Positions 22,801 to 33,589 are shown, counted from the first letter of the stretch. The stretch: DNA of 64,000 bases from Hermetia illucens (GCF_905115235.1 NC_051852.1:139982027-140046026); one strand, 5' to 3'. Made by a program: numbers and translations. Notes: generated from the letters alone by a model not told the origin.

Positions 22801-24313
22801 CAATTCTGCGTCTGCACCCCAATATAAGTCAGTAGCCAGTTCAGACTTTCTCGTGACGAAAACTCCTTCCCGATTATATGAATTCAACGTGATTTGCATT
22901 GTGGATTTATGCCGCAATCGAATTTATCTTCCCTGAATGATAAAAAAAACATGAACTCAGTTTATAGATGAGTTCGACAACCTATCGCATTTGGCATTTC
23001 GTAAGACCAGTGTCAGTATTTTCGGATTGGTTGAATACTGAAGGAATATTCAAGAAAACCTCAAGTCATGCATGTTGGAAATGATTCTACAAGTCGGTTG
23101 GTGTGTATGTCGATAAAATGTCAATGCTCGCTCCCACATTAAATTTTTAGTCTCAGTAACTTGATAACACTAAAACCTGTTTGAATCCATCTAAAATGGG
23201 ATTGTAAAACTTGCATTTTTCCAGAACGAAAAAAAAGGTTTGCTAGCGGATAGCGAACTGTATATCCTTTTCGCAACGGCCAAAGAAAAGCTCAAGGGCA
23301 AAATCTTGGCAAATGTTATTGAAGATTCGAAAATGGCAGGCGTTAACCGTGCTATCGAAGATTTAACGACAATCATCAGAAAAATGGACAAAGAGAAACG
23401 TAGCCGAGGTGGCGTCAACAACCAGAATGCCAACAGTGGTGGTGGTAATTCTTACGGAGGAGATAACTATGCCCGGAATAATATGGGTGGCGGTAACAAC
23501 GACAGATACACTGGTAATGGCAACAATGACAACTACAGAGGTGGTGGTGGTATGAATAACGATGGAAATTTCCGAAATGATGGTGGAAATTTCGGTGGCA
23601 ACGATAACTACCGCTCGAACAATGATCTGTTCGGGTCAGGCGGCGGTGGTTATGGCAACGGCAATGCCAACAATCGTATGAACTCCTCTTCCAACTACGA
23701 TGGTGGCAATTTTGGCGGTAACTATCGCAATTTGAACGATAATGGAAACTTCTCCAATGCCAACAGCAATATGGGCGCTGGAAACTATCGTTCAAACAAC
23801 GATGACCTGGGAAATTTCCGTGGCGGAAGTGGTGGTAACTTTAACGATGGCGGAAACTACCGTTCCAACGGCAATTTCGGTAGTTCCAATAACAACAGTG
23901 CCCTGTCAGGCTACCGCGGTGGCAACGACAATAGCGGCAGTGGTTCGTATGGCAATAATGCCAGCGGCTTGTCTTCGTCTTTTTCGTCCAATACGAACCA
24001 ATACCGTAGTGGCGGAAATTTCGGCAACAATGACAATTATAATGCGAAGCCAAGCAATAACTATGGCAGCGGCGGAGGTACCAACAACAGTTCCTCAGCA
24101 CAGAGGGGTAACTGGATGGGAGGTAGCGGCAATGTTTACTCGAACCAGAGCAAAACAAACACCAGCGCAACACCTCTTTTCTCCACCGGCCTGGGCGGCG
24201 GCTTGAGTAACCAGTCCAAATCGTTCTCCTCGTTCAGTAGTAACAACAGAAATTCCTCCTCCAACTTTGGTAGCGTTGGTGGCGGAGGCAACAACTACCG
24301 CAGGTACAACTAA
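13843..24313 (+). CDS. Two-zinc-finger protein with Gln-rich and Gly/Asn-rich tail, 1063 aa
   Basis: Seven exons: 13843-13881, 19608-20199, 20269-20528, 20593-20984, 21045-21226, 21454-22091, 23225-24313. All joins use GT/AG, the phases agree and the sum is 3192 nt. The N-terminus is Ala/Glu-rich. Finger 1 (C-x2-C-x13-H-x5-H, ~145-170) resembles U1/matrin-type C2H2 fingers of RNA-binding proteins. Finger 2 (~272-293) has shorter spacing. Basic, Trp-containing helices follow (SQFWHRRC, EWLPHWEKRLRRLF). A Gln-rich stretch (~21860-21955), a conserved-looking helical part split between exons 6 and 7 (LTALEDQLGSLG / YILFATAKEKLKGK) and a ~300-residue Gly/Asn/Ser tail complete it. A nuclear RNA-binding or RNP role is likely but inferred; I do not recognise a named orthologue with certainty. 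Reading through the exon-6 donor would end at 22148 and remove the tail. Confidence 0.85.
15955..16890 (+). repeat. Unclassified interspersed repeat, copy B (longest)
   Basis: Blocks in order: CTGACTGTCGGTCATACGCA, CAGAATTTGGTGGACATATT, GTGGAGTTTAAAGGGGGCTC, CATACATGCAAAGGAGGAAT, AGTATAGAGGACAATATCTG, CCTCACATAGGGAAACGCGA and CAGCTTCCAGTTTCCCG at the end. Together with C and D it defines an element of up to ~0.9 kb without coding capacity. No clear terminal inverted repeat was found. Confidence 0.65.
17165..17695 (+). repeat. Unclassified interspersed repeat, copy C
   Basis: Shares TGCAAAAGGGGGTGTACATT, CATGTGGGGTATCAAATGAA, GGTCTTAGTTATGACATTTA, the motif for a run of ACGGACCCATTCTCAGAAAC, and the 3' block ACATAGGGAAAC...CTTCCGGTTTCCCG with copies B and D. 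The 5' third is missing. Confidence 0.65.
18007..18450 (-). mobile_element. Decayed LINE piece, RNase H to tail zinc knuckle
   Basis: The minus strand reads DDSKTEQDSEAGVYLLNKSD (RNase H start), RNIVGILTGHNSLAGHIFRI and a CSSYNEEAESTKHFLC tail, the pattern of the last part of RNase-H-bearing LINEs. An unusually long frame survives (18492-18007), but the order and spacing are shortened. Confidence 0.5.
18545..18770 (+). repeat. Imperfect tandem repeat of TTCACTTCACTCCTTCCTCA type
   Basis: About 225 bp made of variants of CATTCACTTCACTCCTTC, unit roughly 14-20 bp. The long frames across it (FIHLNPFSFTS and similar) are artefacts of the repeat. It lies within the first intron of the zinc-finger gene. 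Confidence 0.8.
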
Positions 24314-24856
24314 ATCTCATGTGCGCAAAAAGTCATCTTGAAGATGCACAAGTTTCTCCATTCCCCACGTGATCAAGCAGTAAGTGGAGCTTGTGATCGC
24401 AAGCTTCACATTTCCCAGATTCTGTCCCATCATTGAATTAATAGTCGAGTAGATTGTCAGATTGTATTGATGATGTTATTATCGCTAAAGAACAAATTCC
24501 AGATTAATGTGTGTAGATTTAGAGTAGTTTTAAACGCAAGCGCTCTCTTGTGCGTGGGCGCGAAAGAAGGAAGAACATTTCATTTTGAGATTGTATTAAC
24601 GTACGTTAGGGGTATTTCATGTAGAAGATGGAGATCGGAGGCGTGGGCAGGGCTTCTCCGGCGGCAAATATAGCAAGTCAGGGGATGATCTGAACCTCCA
24701 GCTACCTTTCCTTCGATCGTACTTTTAAGCATCTTAACTAACCAACCAAACATTTTACTGAGTATAGATGGCTATGTGTCACGTGCATAGAATTATGGTA
24801 AGACTATGAATAAGGCTTGATTTCTGTCAGAATTATACCAATATTATCTACTTACA

Positions 24857-24862
24857 AATAAA
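24857..24862 (+). promoter_or_regulatory. Polyadenylation signal AATAAA of the zinc-finger gene
   Basis: First canonical AATAAA downstream of the stop at 24313, giving a 3' UTR of about 0.55 kb. Assigned by position only. Confidence 0.5.
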
Positions 24863-25254
24863 AATCGTAATTAATTACAGGAAGAAGTGTGTTGTCATTT
24901 ATTAATCGTTTTCAGAGCTACCGTTGTTGAGTCTTAACTTTCTAGACGAAATCAGCATCTTCTGGCGGAAAGTCGATGAAAATCGCTTCGATGTACGGTA
25001 ACCGAACCAAAGGCTTTTTTGATTCAGAATTGGCAGTAACCGCTAAGTAGTAAGGTAACGTGCAACGTCACGGCTCAACAGGAGAATCGAGCTCTCAATG
25101 GTGTGAATTTTACTCACCGGTAGTTCCTTCGGTGCCATTTGTGGGTAGTGATCTCCGACTTTAATGTCGAGTCTACAACCTCGAATTCGTAAGTTTGAAC
25201 CTATTCGTTCAGAGCTTGGTTTGGCTAGGTCTACAAGCGCTTGTAATTGGTCCC
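24863..25254. other. Intergenic, nothing recognised
   Basis: About 390 bp between the zinc-finger gene and a tandem repeat. A GTTTTCAG-like stretch and short frames are present without coding support. Confidence 0.5.
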
Positions 25255-25334
25255 AAAATGGCCTTAAATTGGGGGAATCTTTTGAAAAACTTTAAACGGC
25301 TGTATCTCCCTTAATATTGAGGATTTCGAGAAAA
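25255..25334 (+). repeat. 80-bp repeat unit, left of the LTR element
   Basis: About 90% identical to 30073-30152. With the LTR element and one copy of its 5-bp duplication removed, the two units lie about 160 bp apart, so they look like two monomers of a diverged tandem array in which the LTR element landed. Confidence 0.7.
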
Positions 25335-25401
25335 GGAGCTTAATTCGTGATCACTTGTATAGAGGACAATTAGACCTTTGAAATGATGTATGGGTTGGGG
25401 G

Positions 25402-25910
25402 TTTAACCTTCTGATCCAAATATATTTCCAACGTTCTGCTGTGAATCTCTCGCGGAGGCGAATTGCCGCTTTTGGAATATATATTGTTATCGCATTATAA
25501 GCCTGCGTTGCTGAAGTAACAGTGTCTGCTGCCTCTATGTCGAATTGGCTATTAACAGCAAGCTAAATATTGCTTTAAAAGATCACTTGTTTAAATAACC
25601 AACACGATTGATAACAAAACCCAGAGCAATTCTGGTTTAATTTTCTCTTTATTTTAATGACTAAAATCGCAATCAAAAACACGTACAGAAGAAGGCCGCT
25701 GTTGCGAGAAAGAAGCCGTGTGTACTTGCCGGTGGCCGAGACAGAAGAGAGCGGCTTATCTCCATGCGGTCTTTTCCTGTCCCGACCAACGGCGCCTTCT
25801 CACCGCTAGTCCTCCACACCCGTGGCGAGCTCTAAAAAGTGGAGAGTTCGGCGCGCCATCTATTTGCTCGCATTCGAAATCTCGAATGCTGCGAATCCTG
25901 CCGCACCACA
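25402..25910 (-). repeat. 3' LTR of the Gypsy-type element
   Basis: About 509 bp and matches 29577-30054 along its length. The element-sense start is TGTGG and the end is GGTTAAA(C). It is about 30 bp longer than its partner. Confidence 0.9.
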
Positions 25911-25932
25911 TCATTCCGCCCCCAGTTGAGAC

Positions 25933-28900
25933 CTAGGGGGTTTCGGCGACCGATCCTGGAACTTCGTTCACCATCAATCCACGACGCTGCTTCGGGGCGC
26001 ACACGGGTTTCAGCCTGGACAGAGACCGCCTTTTTGTGTCCCCGATCTCGAGCTGGAAGAAATGTTCTCCACGCTCAAGAACGCGGTACGGGCTCTCATT
26101 TGGAGGCTGCAGCGGCTTCCGGACGGCATCTGTCCTGACCAGAACGTGCGTGCACGTGTCCAGTTCCTTGGGCGAACAGGCAGGTGTGGACGAGTGTCGG
26201 GTGAGTGGTGTGGCTTTGATGCGTCGGAGATTGTCTCTCAGCAGATGCACCAACCCCGACTCTGTGAGACCCGATCTCTTGTCGAAAGCCGGATCGTTTC
26301 GGAGGCTTGGGTTCTTCCCGTATACCAGCTCCGCGGGGCTGGCAGCAAATTCCTCTCGGCGGGTTGTACGTAGGCCGAGTAGGACGAGAGGCAAGACTTG
26401 AGTCCAGGACGGATCGTCGCGTGCCATAATGGCAGCTTTCAGCGTCCGGTGCCAACGTTCTAGCATCCCATTGGATTACGGGTGGTATGCAGTAGTCTGC
26501 TGGCGTTTAAAACCCAGGAGTTTGCCTAACTCCGAGAAAAGGGTGGACTCAAATTGCATTCCCTGGTCAGTGATGACCACTGCAGGGACGCCAAAGCGGG
26601 GTATTCACTCTCGACAGAGGGCTTCGGCACAAGATTGCGCCGTAATGTCTTTCAGAGGTATTGCCTCAGGCCACCGCGTGAACCTGTCGATGATTGTGAG
26701 GCAATACTTGTAACCGTGCGAGTCTCGCAATGGCCCTACTATGTCGAGGTGCATCGTGTGGAACCGCTTGGTAGTGCGGGGGAATGAGCCCACTTCTTTC
26801 CTTACATGCCTGGAGACTACACTTTTGGCATGCGATGCATTCTCTGGCCCAGGAATTGACATCCTTGTTCATGGAGGGCCAGAAGTATTTCTCGGTGACT
26901 AGCCGATTTGTTGTTCTGATGCTTGGATGCGCTAAGTCGTGAACCGCGTGGAACACTTCCTTGCGAAAGGTGGTCGGGATGTATGGCCGAGGTTCCTTTT
27001 TCGAGTCCTCGCAGCAGAGAGAGAGGTTTGAGCCGAAAATGGACAACTCCCGAAATTTGTATTTGGGGTTGGATTTGAGGCTCTGAAGTGCTGCGTCATC
27101 CTCCTGCGCCTTGGCAATAGCCGAGAAATCGAGTGACGCGGGGATGTTAACCTCGGAGACACGACACAAAGCGTCAGCAACTATGTTGTCCTTGCCGGAC
27201 ACGTGCTGGATGTCTGACGTAAACTGGCTTATAAAGCTAAGGTGTCGAAGTTGACGAGGGGACGCTTTGTCGGGCTTTTGTTTCAAAGCATACGTGAAAG
27301 GCTTATGTGAACACTGAACGGCCTGCCTTCTAGGGAGAAACGGAAGTATTTGATGCTCAAGTACGCGGCGAGCAGTTCACGATCGTAGGTACTGTAGTTT
27401 CGTTGAGCGGGGTTCAACTGCTTAGAGAAGAAGCTGAACGGCTGCCAGACTTGATCCACCTTTTGGTGAAGAGCAGCACCTACTGCGATGTCAGAGGCAT
27501 CAACAAAAACGGCTAGGGGTGCATCTTGCAGAGGAAATGCCAAGAGTGTAGCGTCGGCCAGTTGTTGACGAGATTTGTCAAACGCGCGGACAGCCTCCTC
27601 AGGCCACACGATCTCGTGTCTTTAGTTTTGGGGCTAGAAAAGTACGCGTTCAAAACGGACTGGTGCTGGGCGGCCTTGGGCAGGAAACGACGGTAGAAGT
27701 TTAGCATGCCCAAGAACCTCCTCAACTCCGTCACTGTCTTCGGACGCGGGAAGCTTGTGCTCGCTTGCACCTTGTTTGAGTCGGGCTGTATTCCTTCAGG
27801 GGAAATGGAGTCGGCGAGGAATCTCACCTGTTTTTGAAGGAATTTACATTTCTCAACGTTCAGAACTAAACCGGCCTCAAGGAGACGTTGAAAAATGCAC
27901 TCGAGATGGACTAAGTGCTCAGACTCAGTGGAAAAAGCGACCAAAACATCATCCAAGTATACGGAACAGAAATCGAGGTTTCGCAGGACTGAGTGAATGA
28001 ACCTCATCCGAAAATCATTCGGGTGAACTCGAAGAGCCCAAAGGGTGTGCATATTGCCGTCTTTGGAATGTCTTCAGGAGCTACTGGGATTTGGTGATAA
28101 GCCTTGATTAAGTCCAAGGTCGAAAAGATGCGGCAATTCGCGAGATGATGCGTAAAGTCGTGGATGAGTGGAATTGGATATCGGTCAGGAACAGTCTGTG
28201 TATTTAGCCTTCTGTAATCCCCACAGGGGCGCCATTCGCCATTTGGCTTAGGGACCATATGCAGTGGGGAAGACCAACAGTTGTTTGAGGGCCTGCAGAT
28301 ACCCTATTGAACAAGTTGTTCAAATTCTTTCCGCGCAATAGCCAGTTTCTGGGGTGGTAGAGGACGCACCTTCGAGAAGATCGGGGGACCAGTAGTGTTA
28401 ATGTGGTGCTGCACATTGTGCTTCACTGGTTTTGAGAGACTACACTCGGTAGTAATCTGGCTGAACTTTTGGAGAAGTGTCCGAACACGAGAGTCGGTGA
28501 TGTCTTCCAAAAGAACGGAAAGGTTTTTGTTTTGTGTGAGATGCCATTTGGCCCGACGAATTAAGGTTGGTCGTGGGGTCTATAAGGGACCTATTTTGCA
28601 AGTCCACCAGCAACCCATAGTGACACAAGAAGTTTGCGCCTAGTATGGGGAAGCTGACATCCGCCAGGATGAAACGCATGGAAACGTCCTACGCAAGCCA
28701 AGACTCACGTCCATCTGTCTATACCCGTATGTGTTGATGCGGGAGGAATTTGCTGCCGCCAGTTTGAGCAGCTGTGGAAAAAGTCGAAGAACCGAAACCT
28801 CCGCACCAGTATCGACGAGGCAGTTGAGCCTGCTGAGGGGGTCGAAAATAGTTAAGCGACGTGGCGCTGCGTTGTGATTGGCCGTCGCCAAGGCCCCCCG
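25933..28900 (-). pseudogene. pol region of the LTR fossil
   Basis: Read right to left it holds protease-like, reverse transcriptase, RNase H and integrase stretches in the usual Ty3/Gypsy order. It is broken several times and not functional. Confidence 0.85.
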
Positions 28901-29360
28901 CGGACCTAGTTTTTTGCGGTAGGCGCGAATTTACACGGGAGCGTACATCTGGTCGCTTTATCACCGAATCTAAGATGGTACCAGCAAATGCCTGTGTCCG
29001 CAAGCTGTCTTGACGACCTGCTACCCGAACGCCCTTTTCGAGTGGCAGATCGTGAGCGAGCTCGCGATCTGGCGCCCGAACGTTGAGCGTCCAGCGCCGC
29101 CCGTATCTCGGCCACACTGGCTGTTAAGGCGGCTATCTCGCGCCTCAAGTCGCTCACCTTGTCCGACGGTGGTTGAACGGCCGCTATAGTTGCCAGTTCC
29201 TCCAAGGAGCCGGAGACGCAAGCGAGGACCGCCTGGGTGCCCTCCGGGAGCCGTCGCAGCCAGAGCGACTTGATCAGGTCACCGCCGATCTTGCTCCCAC
29301 CCAATTGCCTCATTTCGCGAAGCAATTGGCTGGGAGTTCGATCACCCAACAACAATTGTA
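28901..29360 (-). pseudogene. gag-like region of the LTR fossil
   Basis: Resembles the capsid and nucleocapsid part of CsRn1-type Gag, with an Arg/Ser-rich segment and a cysteine-containing end. The family comparison is from memory. Confidence 0.7.
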
Positions 29361-29576
29361 GAGGAATATAAATAAAAAAAAATTTTTTTGGTTACAATTG
29401 AATACAATTTCACTTAATTGTAATTTAGTGAATGCGAGCGGCCGTCACGGGTGATTCGCTGCTGCGCCGGCGATGGTGGCAACGGCTGCGTCGTCTCCGG
29501 TGGCTGCGGCGGCGATGTCGATGATGGAGGCGGCGGCGATCTTACGCACTTTGGTGCGTGCTCACGGGGTCACCAG

Positions 29577-30054
29577 TTTAACCTTCTGATCCAAATATAT
29601 TTCCAACGTTCTGCTGTGAATCTCTCGCGGGGGCGAATTGCCGCTTTTGGAATATATTGTTATCGCATTATAAGCCTGCTTTGCTGAAGTAACAGTGTCT
29701 GCTGCCTCTATGTCGAATTGGCTATTAACAGCAAGCTAAATATTGCTTTAAAAGATCACTTGTTTAAATAACCAACACGATTGATAACAAAACCCAGAGC
29801 AATTCTGGTTTAATTTTCTCTTTATTTTAATGACTAAAATCGCAATCAAAAACACGTACAGAAGAAGGCCGCTGTTGCGAGAAAGAAGCCGTGTGTACTT
29901 GCCGGTGGCCGAGACAGAAGAGCGCGGCTTATCTCCATGCGGTCTTTTCCTGTCCCGACCAACGGCGCCTTCTCACCGCTAGTCCTCCACACCCGTGGCG
30001 AGCTCTAAAGAGTGGAGAGTTCGGCGCGCCATCTGCGAATCCTGCCGCGCCACA
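29577..30054 (-). repeat. 5' LTR of the Gypsy-type element
   Basis: About 478 bp, the partner of 25402-25910. The bases next to it on the element-internal side (TGGTGACCCC in element sense) are a tRNA primer-binding-site candidate. Confidence 0.9.
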
Positions 30055-30072
30055 GGGGGTCTAGGTGTCGGG

Positions 30073-30152
30073 AAAATGGTCTTAAATTGGGGGAATCTTT
30101 CGAAAAATTTTAAACCGCTGTATCTCCGTTAATATTGAGAATTTCGAGAAAA
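30073..30152 (+). repeat. 80-bp repeat unit, right of the LTR element
   Basis: Partner of 25255-25334, about 7 differences in 80 bp. The similarity ends just after GAGAAAA. Confidence 0.7.
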
Positions 30153-30300
30153 TGTTATCAACTGGGAACGAAATCTGCAGATATGCATTAAATTGCGATG
30201 GTGGCGCAGAAAAGCAATTCCTTCTAAAGTACAAAGACATGAAGTCCAAAAATATTTTTATTTACATTTGGCGTTCCAAACCAAACAACTAATGCTAAAT

Positions 30301-31073
30301 CTAATCACATAACATTGCTTCCTCCTTCTTTTCTTTAACATTCTCTTGTTCTACGTCATTCGCACTTTGCGCATCATTCGTAAGTTGAACAGAACTAAGA
30401 GTTGGATCACTTTTTTTCTGCTCCTTTTCTAGTTTGCTCAGGAAGTGGCGTGAAATCAAATCTAATTTGAAATGCTGCACATTAATCGCGTTCCCGTCCC
30501 ATTGTTGAAGTGACTTCAGTTTCTCCATGTCGCATAAATTGAGGAGTTCTAAGTAAAAAAAAAACTTGTTAGGAATTAGTCAGTGTTCGAAATGGCTTGA
30601 GTCAGAGAAAGTTTTAATTTGATTTGGTGCTTTCTCACCTAGTCCACCGCCGTTAAACTCATCCTTTTCCCGCTCTAATGTGAATTTTATCACGTTCAGG
30701 CGGGATACGTGTTGGTTGGCGCGGTTTTTGCTGATCGACTGTTTCAATTTGATTTGTTCGATTTCCTCATCGAAACGCTGCAGGTAGGTTTCAATTAGTT
30801 GCCTGAACTCCCTGGGAGTCAAAGGAGTCGTTCTATCCTCCACGTGAGGCAGGAACCAAGAAAGTTTCTCGCCTAGGATATTCGATTTAATCGCATGTCC
30901 AAACTGATTTCTGTGTTTGTTGTTCATTCGCTTTGCCTTCTTGGCCAATGCTTTTGTTTTGCGACTGTTTGGATGTTTGCATTTTGCTAACTCTTTGGCT
31001 AGATTACCCTGAAAGATGTGACAATGTAGTTGATAATGGCACAGTTCTGAGGAAATGATATTAAACTCACCAT
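30301..31073 (-). CDS. TMA16: TMA16-like translation machinery-associated protein, 206 aa
   Basis: Three minus-strand exons: 31073-31071 (only the ATG), 31008-30639 and 30548-30301. The donors (GTGAGT, GTGAGA) and acceptors (TTTCAG, TTAG) agree in phase, total 621 nt. The start codon is the last three bases of exon 1, followed by GNLAKELAKCKHPNSRKTKA. Family landmarks are the Lys-rich N-terminus, LGEKLSWFLPHV, a central helix (IETYLQRFDEEIEQIKL), EREKDEFNGGGLE and LKSLQQWDG. The length equals human TMA16 (~203). TMA16 is a nucleolar/pre-60S factor that associates with ribosomes. The Glu/Lys-rich C-terminal tail is probably lineage-specific. The gene is head to head with LDAH. Confidence 0.85.
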
Positions 31074-31434
31074 TTCAACCACTAAATTTACTTTTAGGGA
31101 GACTTGAGAGGTAGAATCCCTGCAGTCAATGTAATCAAAACATTTACACGTGCTTCGGGGAAGTTTGACTGCTTAGTAGCTGACTCTCTGCTGAATGCGG
31201 CGAATTGACATCTCATATATTTTCGCTATCAGAAGTTTTGTGAATGAAAAGTGTAATTTTTAAATCTACTTACAGTTCGTAAATCCGGAAGCAACCTCCA
31301 ACAATTCAGAAAAATGTCTAAAACTTGTGTTATCTTAGATTTTTTTGCAATAAAACGTTTTTGAATATACTCTACACTTCGCCGTGGTCGAAAACGGCTG
31401 CGTTCGGAAAGGATTTTGTAAGCCACTGTCCGGT
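31074..31434. promoter_or_regulatory. Probable bidirectional promoter, TMA16 / LDAH
   Basis: About 360 bp between the first exon of the minus-strand TMA16 gene and the LDAH leader, too short for two separate promoter regions. It includes both 5' UTRs. No TATA box was identified. The call follows from the head-to-head arrangement. Confidence 0.5.
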
Positions 31435-31542
31435 ATGAAACTGTCAGCAAAGTTGTTTACAATTCGCCACAATTCTCGTTTCATTCATTCTGTGATAGTT
31501 GCATCAAGCAAAGGTCGTTGGATTAACTGCAAGCCAGACAGA

Positions 31543-32537
31543 ATGCAAGAGGCTTTCGTGAATATTAACGAGATTCCAACCCATGTAATGACATGGGGGA
31601 AATGGATTGAGGAATCGTTTGCCGACCACGAACGCGAGGTAGTGATTTGCATAACCGGAAATCCCGGCCTCCCCGGCTTCTATACACAATTCTTATCTAC
31701 GCTACACAACAATTTGGACGCTAAGACGCCCGTTTGGGTGATAGGTGAGCATTGTATACGTTTTCATTTTAATTTGCACTTATCGTACGATTTTTTATTG
31801 AAGGTCACGCAGGCCATGACGAACCGTCCGCTTCGAGTGTACGCAAGGTGCCGCCGCTATCAGGCAACGAATCAAAGTTCGAATTGAATGCTCAACTCAA
31901 ACACAAGATTGAATTCATCGAAACCTACGTGCCGGCACATGTGAAAATTCACTTGATTGGTCACTCAATCGGGGCTTGGATGATATTGCAGCTGTTGAAG
32001 GAGTCGCGGATTAAGGATCGCCTGCAGAAATGTTACCTCCTGTTCCCGACCGTAGAACGTATGGCTGTTTCCCCGAATGGGGTTGTCTTTACCAAATTGG
32101 TGCTGCCCGTTTTCTTTGCCGTACGGATGTTGGCGAAATTCGTAAATTGCCTACCAATTTCGCTACGTGTCCTTATGATAAGCGCCTACTTCTGGATAAC
32201 GTCGACGCCAAGATTTTTCCTGGGAACCACCTTGAAATACTTGCGTCCGACGATACTTGATTGTGTGGTTCATTTAGCGAAGGAGGAGATGGAGCGGGTA
32301 ACAGATTTAGAAGTGGACATTGTACAGGATAATGTGGACTTGTTGAAGTTTTATTACGGGACCACGGATGGCTGGGTCCCGGTCAAGTATTATGACGAAA
32401 TCAAAGTTCGCGTGCCAGGCATTGACGCCGAACTGGATGAGTTTAGAATATCGCATTCCTTTGTATTACGTGAGGCTGTGCCCATGGGGGAGATCGTCGC
32501 CGATTGGATAAAGCGGTATTCTGTGAAGGCTTCCTAA
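31543..32537 (+). CDS. LDAH: Lipid droplet-associated hydrolase, 311 aa
   Basis: Two exons, 31543-31744 and 31804-32537 (59-bp intron, GTGAGC/AAG, phase 1, 936 nt). Alpha/beta-hydrolase fold: GNPGLPGFY (oxyanion region), GHAGHD, the nucleophile elbow IGHSIGAW with Ser122, then Asp256 (TTDGWVP) and His285 (ISHSF), which give the expected Ser/Asp/His triad. The central hydrophobic segment (LVLPVFFAVRM...LMISAYFW, ~150-190) is the part that anchors the family in the droplet monolayer. LDAH affects neutral-lipid and sterol-ester turnover on lipid droplets; the fly relative is known as sturkopf. Human LDAH has 325 aa. I start at the ATG giving MQEAFVNINEIPTH. An in-frame upstream ATG at 31435 would add 36 residues (see findings). 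Confidence 0.9.
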
Positions 32538-32573
32538 GAATGGTTGCATTTGACACACTGCATTCTCTATAAG

Positions 32574-32579
32574 AATAAA
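32574..32579 (+). promoter_or_regulatory. Polyadenylation signal AATAAA of LDAH
   Basis: Lies 37 bp after the stop codon, in AAGAATAAAG. Confidence 0.6.
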
Positions 32580-32734
32580 GACGCAAAATGACATTTTCAT
32601 GCATTGTTAGCACGCTAGTTTTCATTCTAAATAAATCACTCAAAAAATGGATCCGTCTCACTATTTATTATTTCGTGACTCCGAATCGGGGTCGCATCTG
32701 TTCCAAGTCTGCTCTTTTGATTTGCGGGAAACCG

Positions 32735-32905
32735 GAAACTTGGCGTTTCAGGTATAAAAGGTTTTGTGTTTCCCTATGTGATGTGTGATGATAGCATTGA
32801 CTCTTGACATTTAAGCCGCTCAGTTCTGTCAATGTCAGTAACCTGTCCAGAACCGAGCGATTTAAATAACTAACAAATGGAGAACTGCGTAATGAAGTTG
32901 CTTCA
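32735..32905 (-). repeat. Unclassified interspersed repeat, end fragment
   Basis: Contains GGGAAACCGGAAACTTGGCG and TTTCAGGTATAAAAGGTTTT, the reverse of the 3' end of copies B and C, and AATGGAGAACTGC as in copy C. Confidence 0.5.
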
Positions 32906-32984
32906 CGCATTAACGCAACCTGAATGAAGTGGCATTCCAAAACTGGTGTTCTTTGTGATCGGCGTATCAGCGAACGTCTTAAAT

Positions 32985-33400
32985 CTAAAATTTACCGCAA
33001 TTTCGTCCGCCTGCCGCTCTCTATAGCTCTGAGTGTTGGCAAACTATAAAAGAAAATGGACGGCGTCTTGCGGTAATGGGGACTAAGATGTTGCATTGGA
33101 CTAGTGGCGTGACACGTTTTGATCACATCCGAAATGAGGATATCCGCGATCGATATGGGGTTGCACCCGTCGTAGAAAAACTGCGAGTGAGGCGTTTTCG
33201 ATGGTGTGGTCACGTCATTCATACTAACGGGTATTCACTTACCAATATTGGTCTGAACATCCAAGTCAATGGTAAGCGCCCAAGGGCCGGCCGAAACAAC
33301 GGTGGCTTGATAAAATAAAATGGCGAAACTTATCACGACGACCCGACCCCGCTTGTGAATGGGACAAAGACTGAAGAAAAGAAGATGTGAGGAGGAACGA
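32985..33400 (+). mobile_element. LINE tail fragment (RT C-terminus)
   Basis: Plus-strand reading TKMLHWTSGVTRFDHIRNED, RDRYGVAPVVEKLRVRRFRW, CGHVI and GLNIQVNGKRPRA is the C-terminal region of an endonuclease-RT LINE, a family different from the abundant RTE copies. The same family appears in reverse at 63473-63990 (GLNIEIDNKRPKAR). Confidence 0.65.
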
Positions 33401-33589
33401 GTGCATGACAGCTCCGTGTGCACATAATTAAAAATTCCATTAACCTCTAGTTTTTAGAAAGCGATTTTATTAAATCATTTGATGGAAACCCCTGTATTGA
33501 TAATAATCAACCTCATACGCTACACACTCTGAGTTTAATATTATTAGCAAATGTGTAGAATTTAACCTACATCAGATATAAGCAAGTCG

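Larger units (their letters stand above)
25402..30054 (-). mobile_element. Ty3/Gypsy-type LTR retrotransposon, broken
   Basis: A fossil of about 4.65 kb read on the minus strand, with both LTRs and a GGGGG flank on each side (25397-25401 and 30055-30059) that fits a 4-5 bp target duplication. Parts, in element order: 5' LTR (right), a primer-binding-site candidate beside it, a gag-like region, a pol region with protease-, RT/RNase H- and integrase-like stretches, a polypurine stretch and the 3' LTR (left). The Gag and RT types resemble the CsRn1 group of Ty3/Gypsy elements. The coding part is spread over many frames, with roughly ten breaks. The LTRs are nearly the same apart from one short length difference and a few substitutions, so the insertion is fairly young. 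No envelope-like region was seen. Confidence 0.9.

Noticed and set aside
23415-24173. Minus-strand frames rich in Cys, His, Tyr and Arg (23415-23795 and 23841-24173) that look like metal-binding peptides
   Set aside because: They are the reverse of the Gly/Asn/Ser codons of exon 7 of the zinc-finger gene; the composition is a by-product.
25718-27000. Plus-strand frames within the LTR element
   Set aside because: The element reads on the minus strand and its parts are in order there; the plus-strand frames have no recognisable domain.
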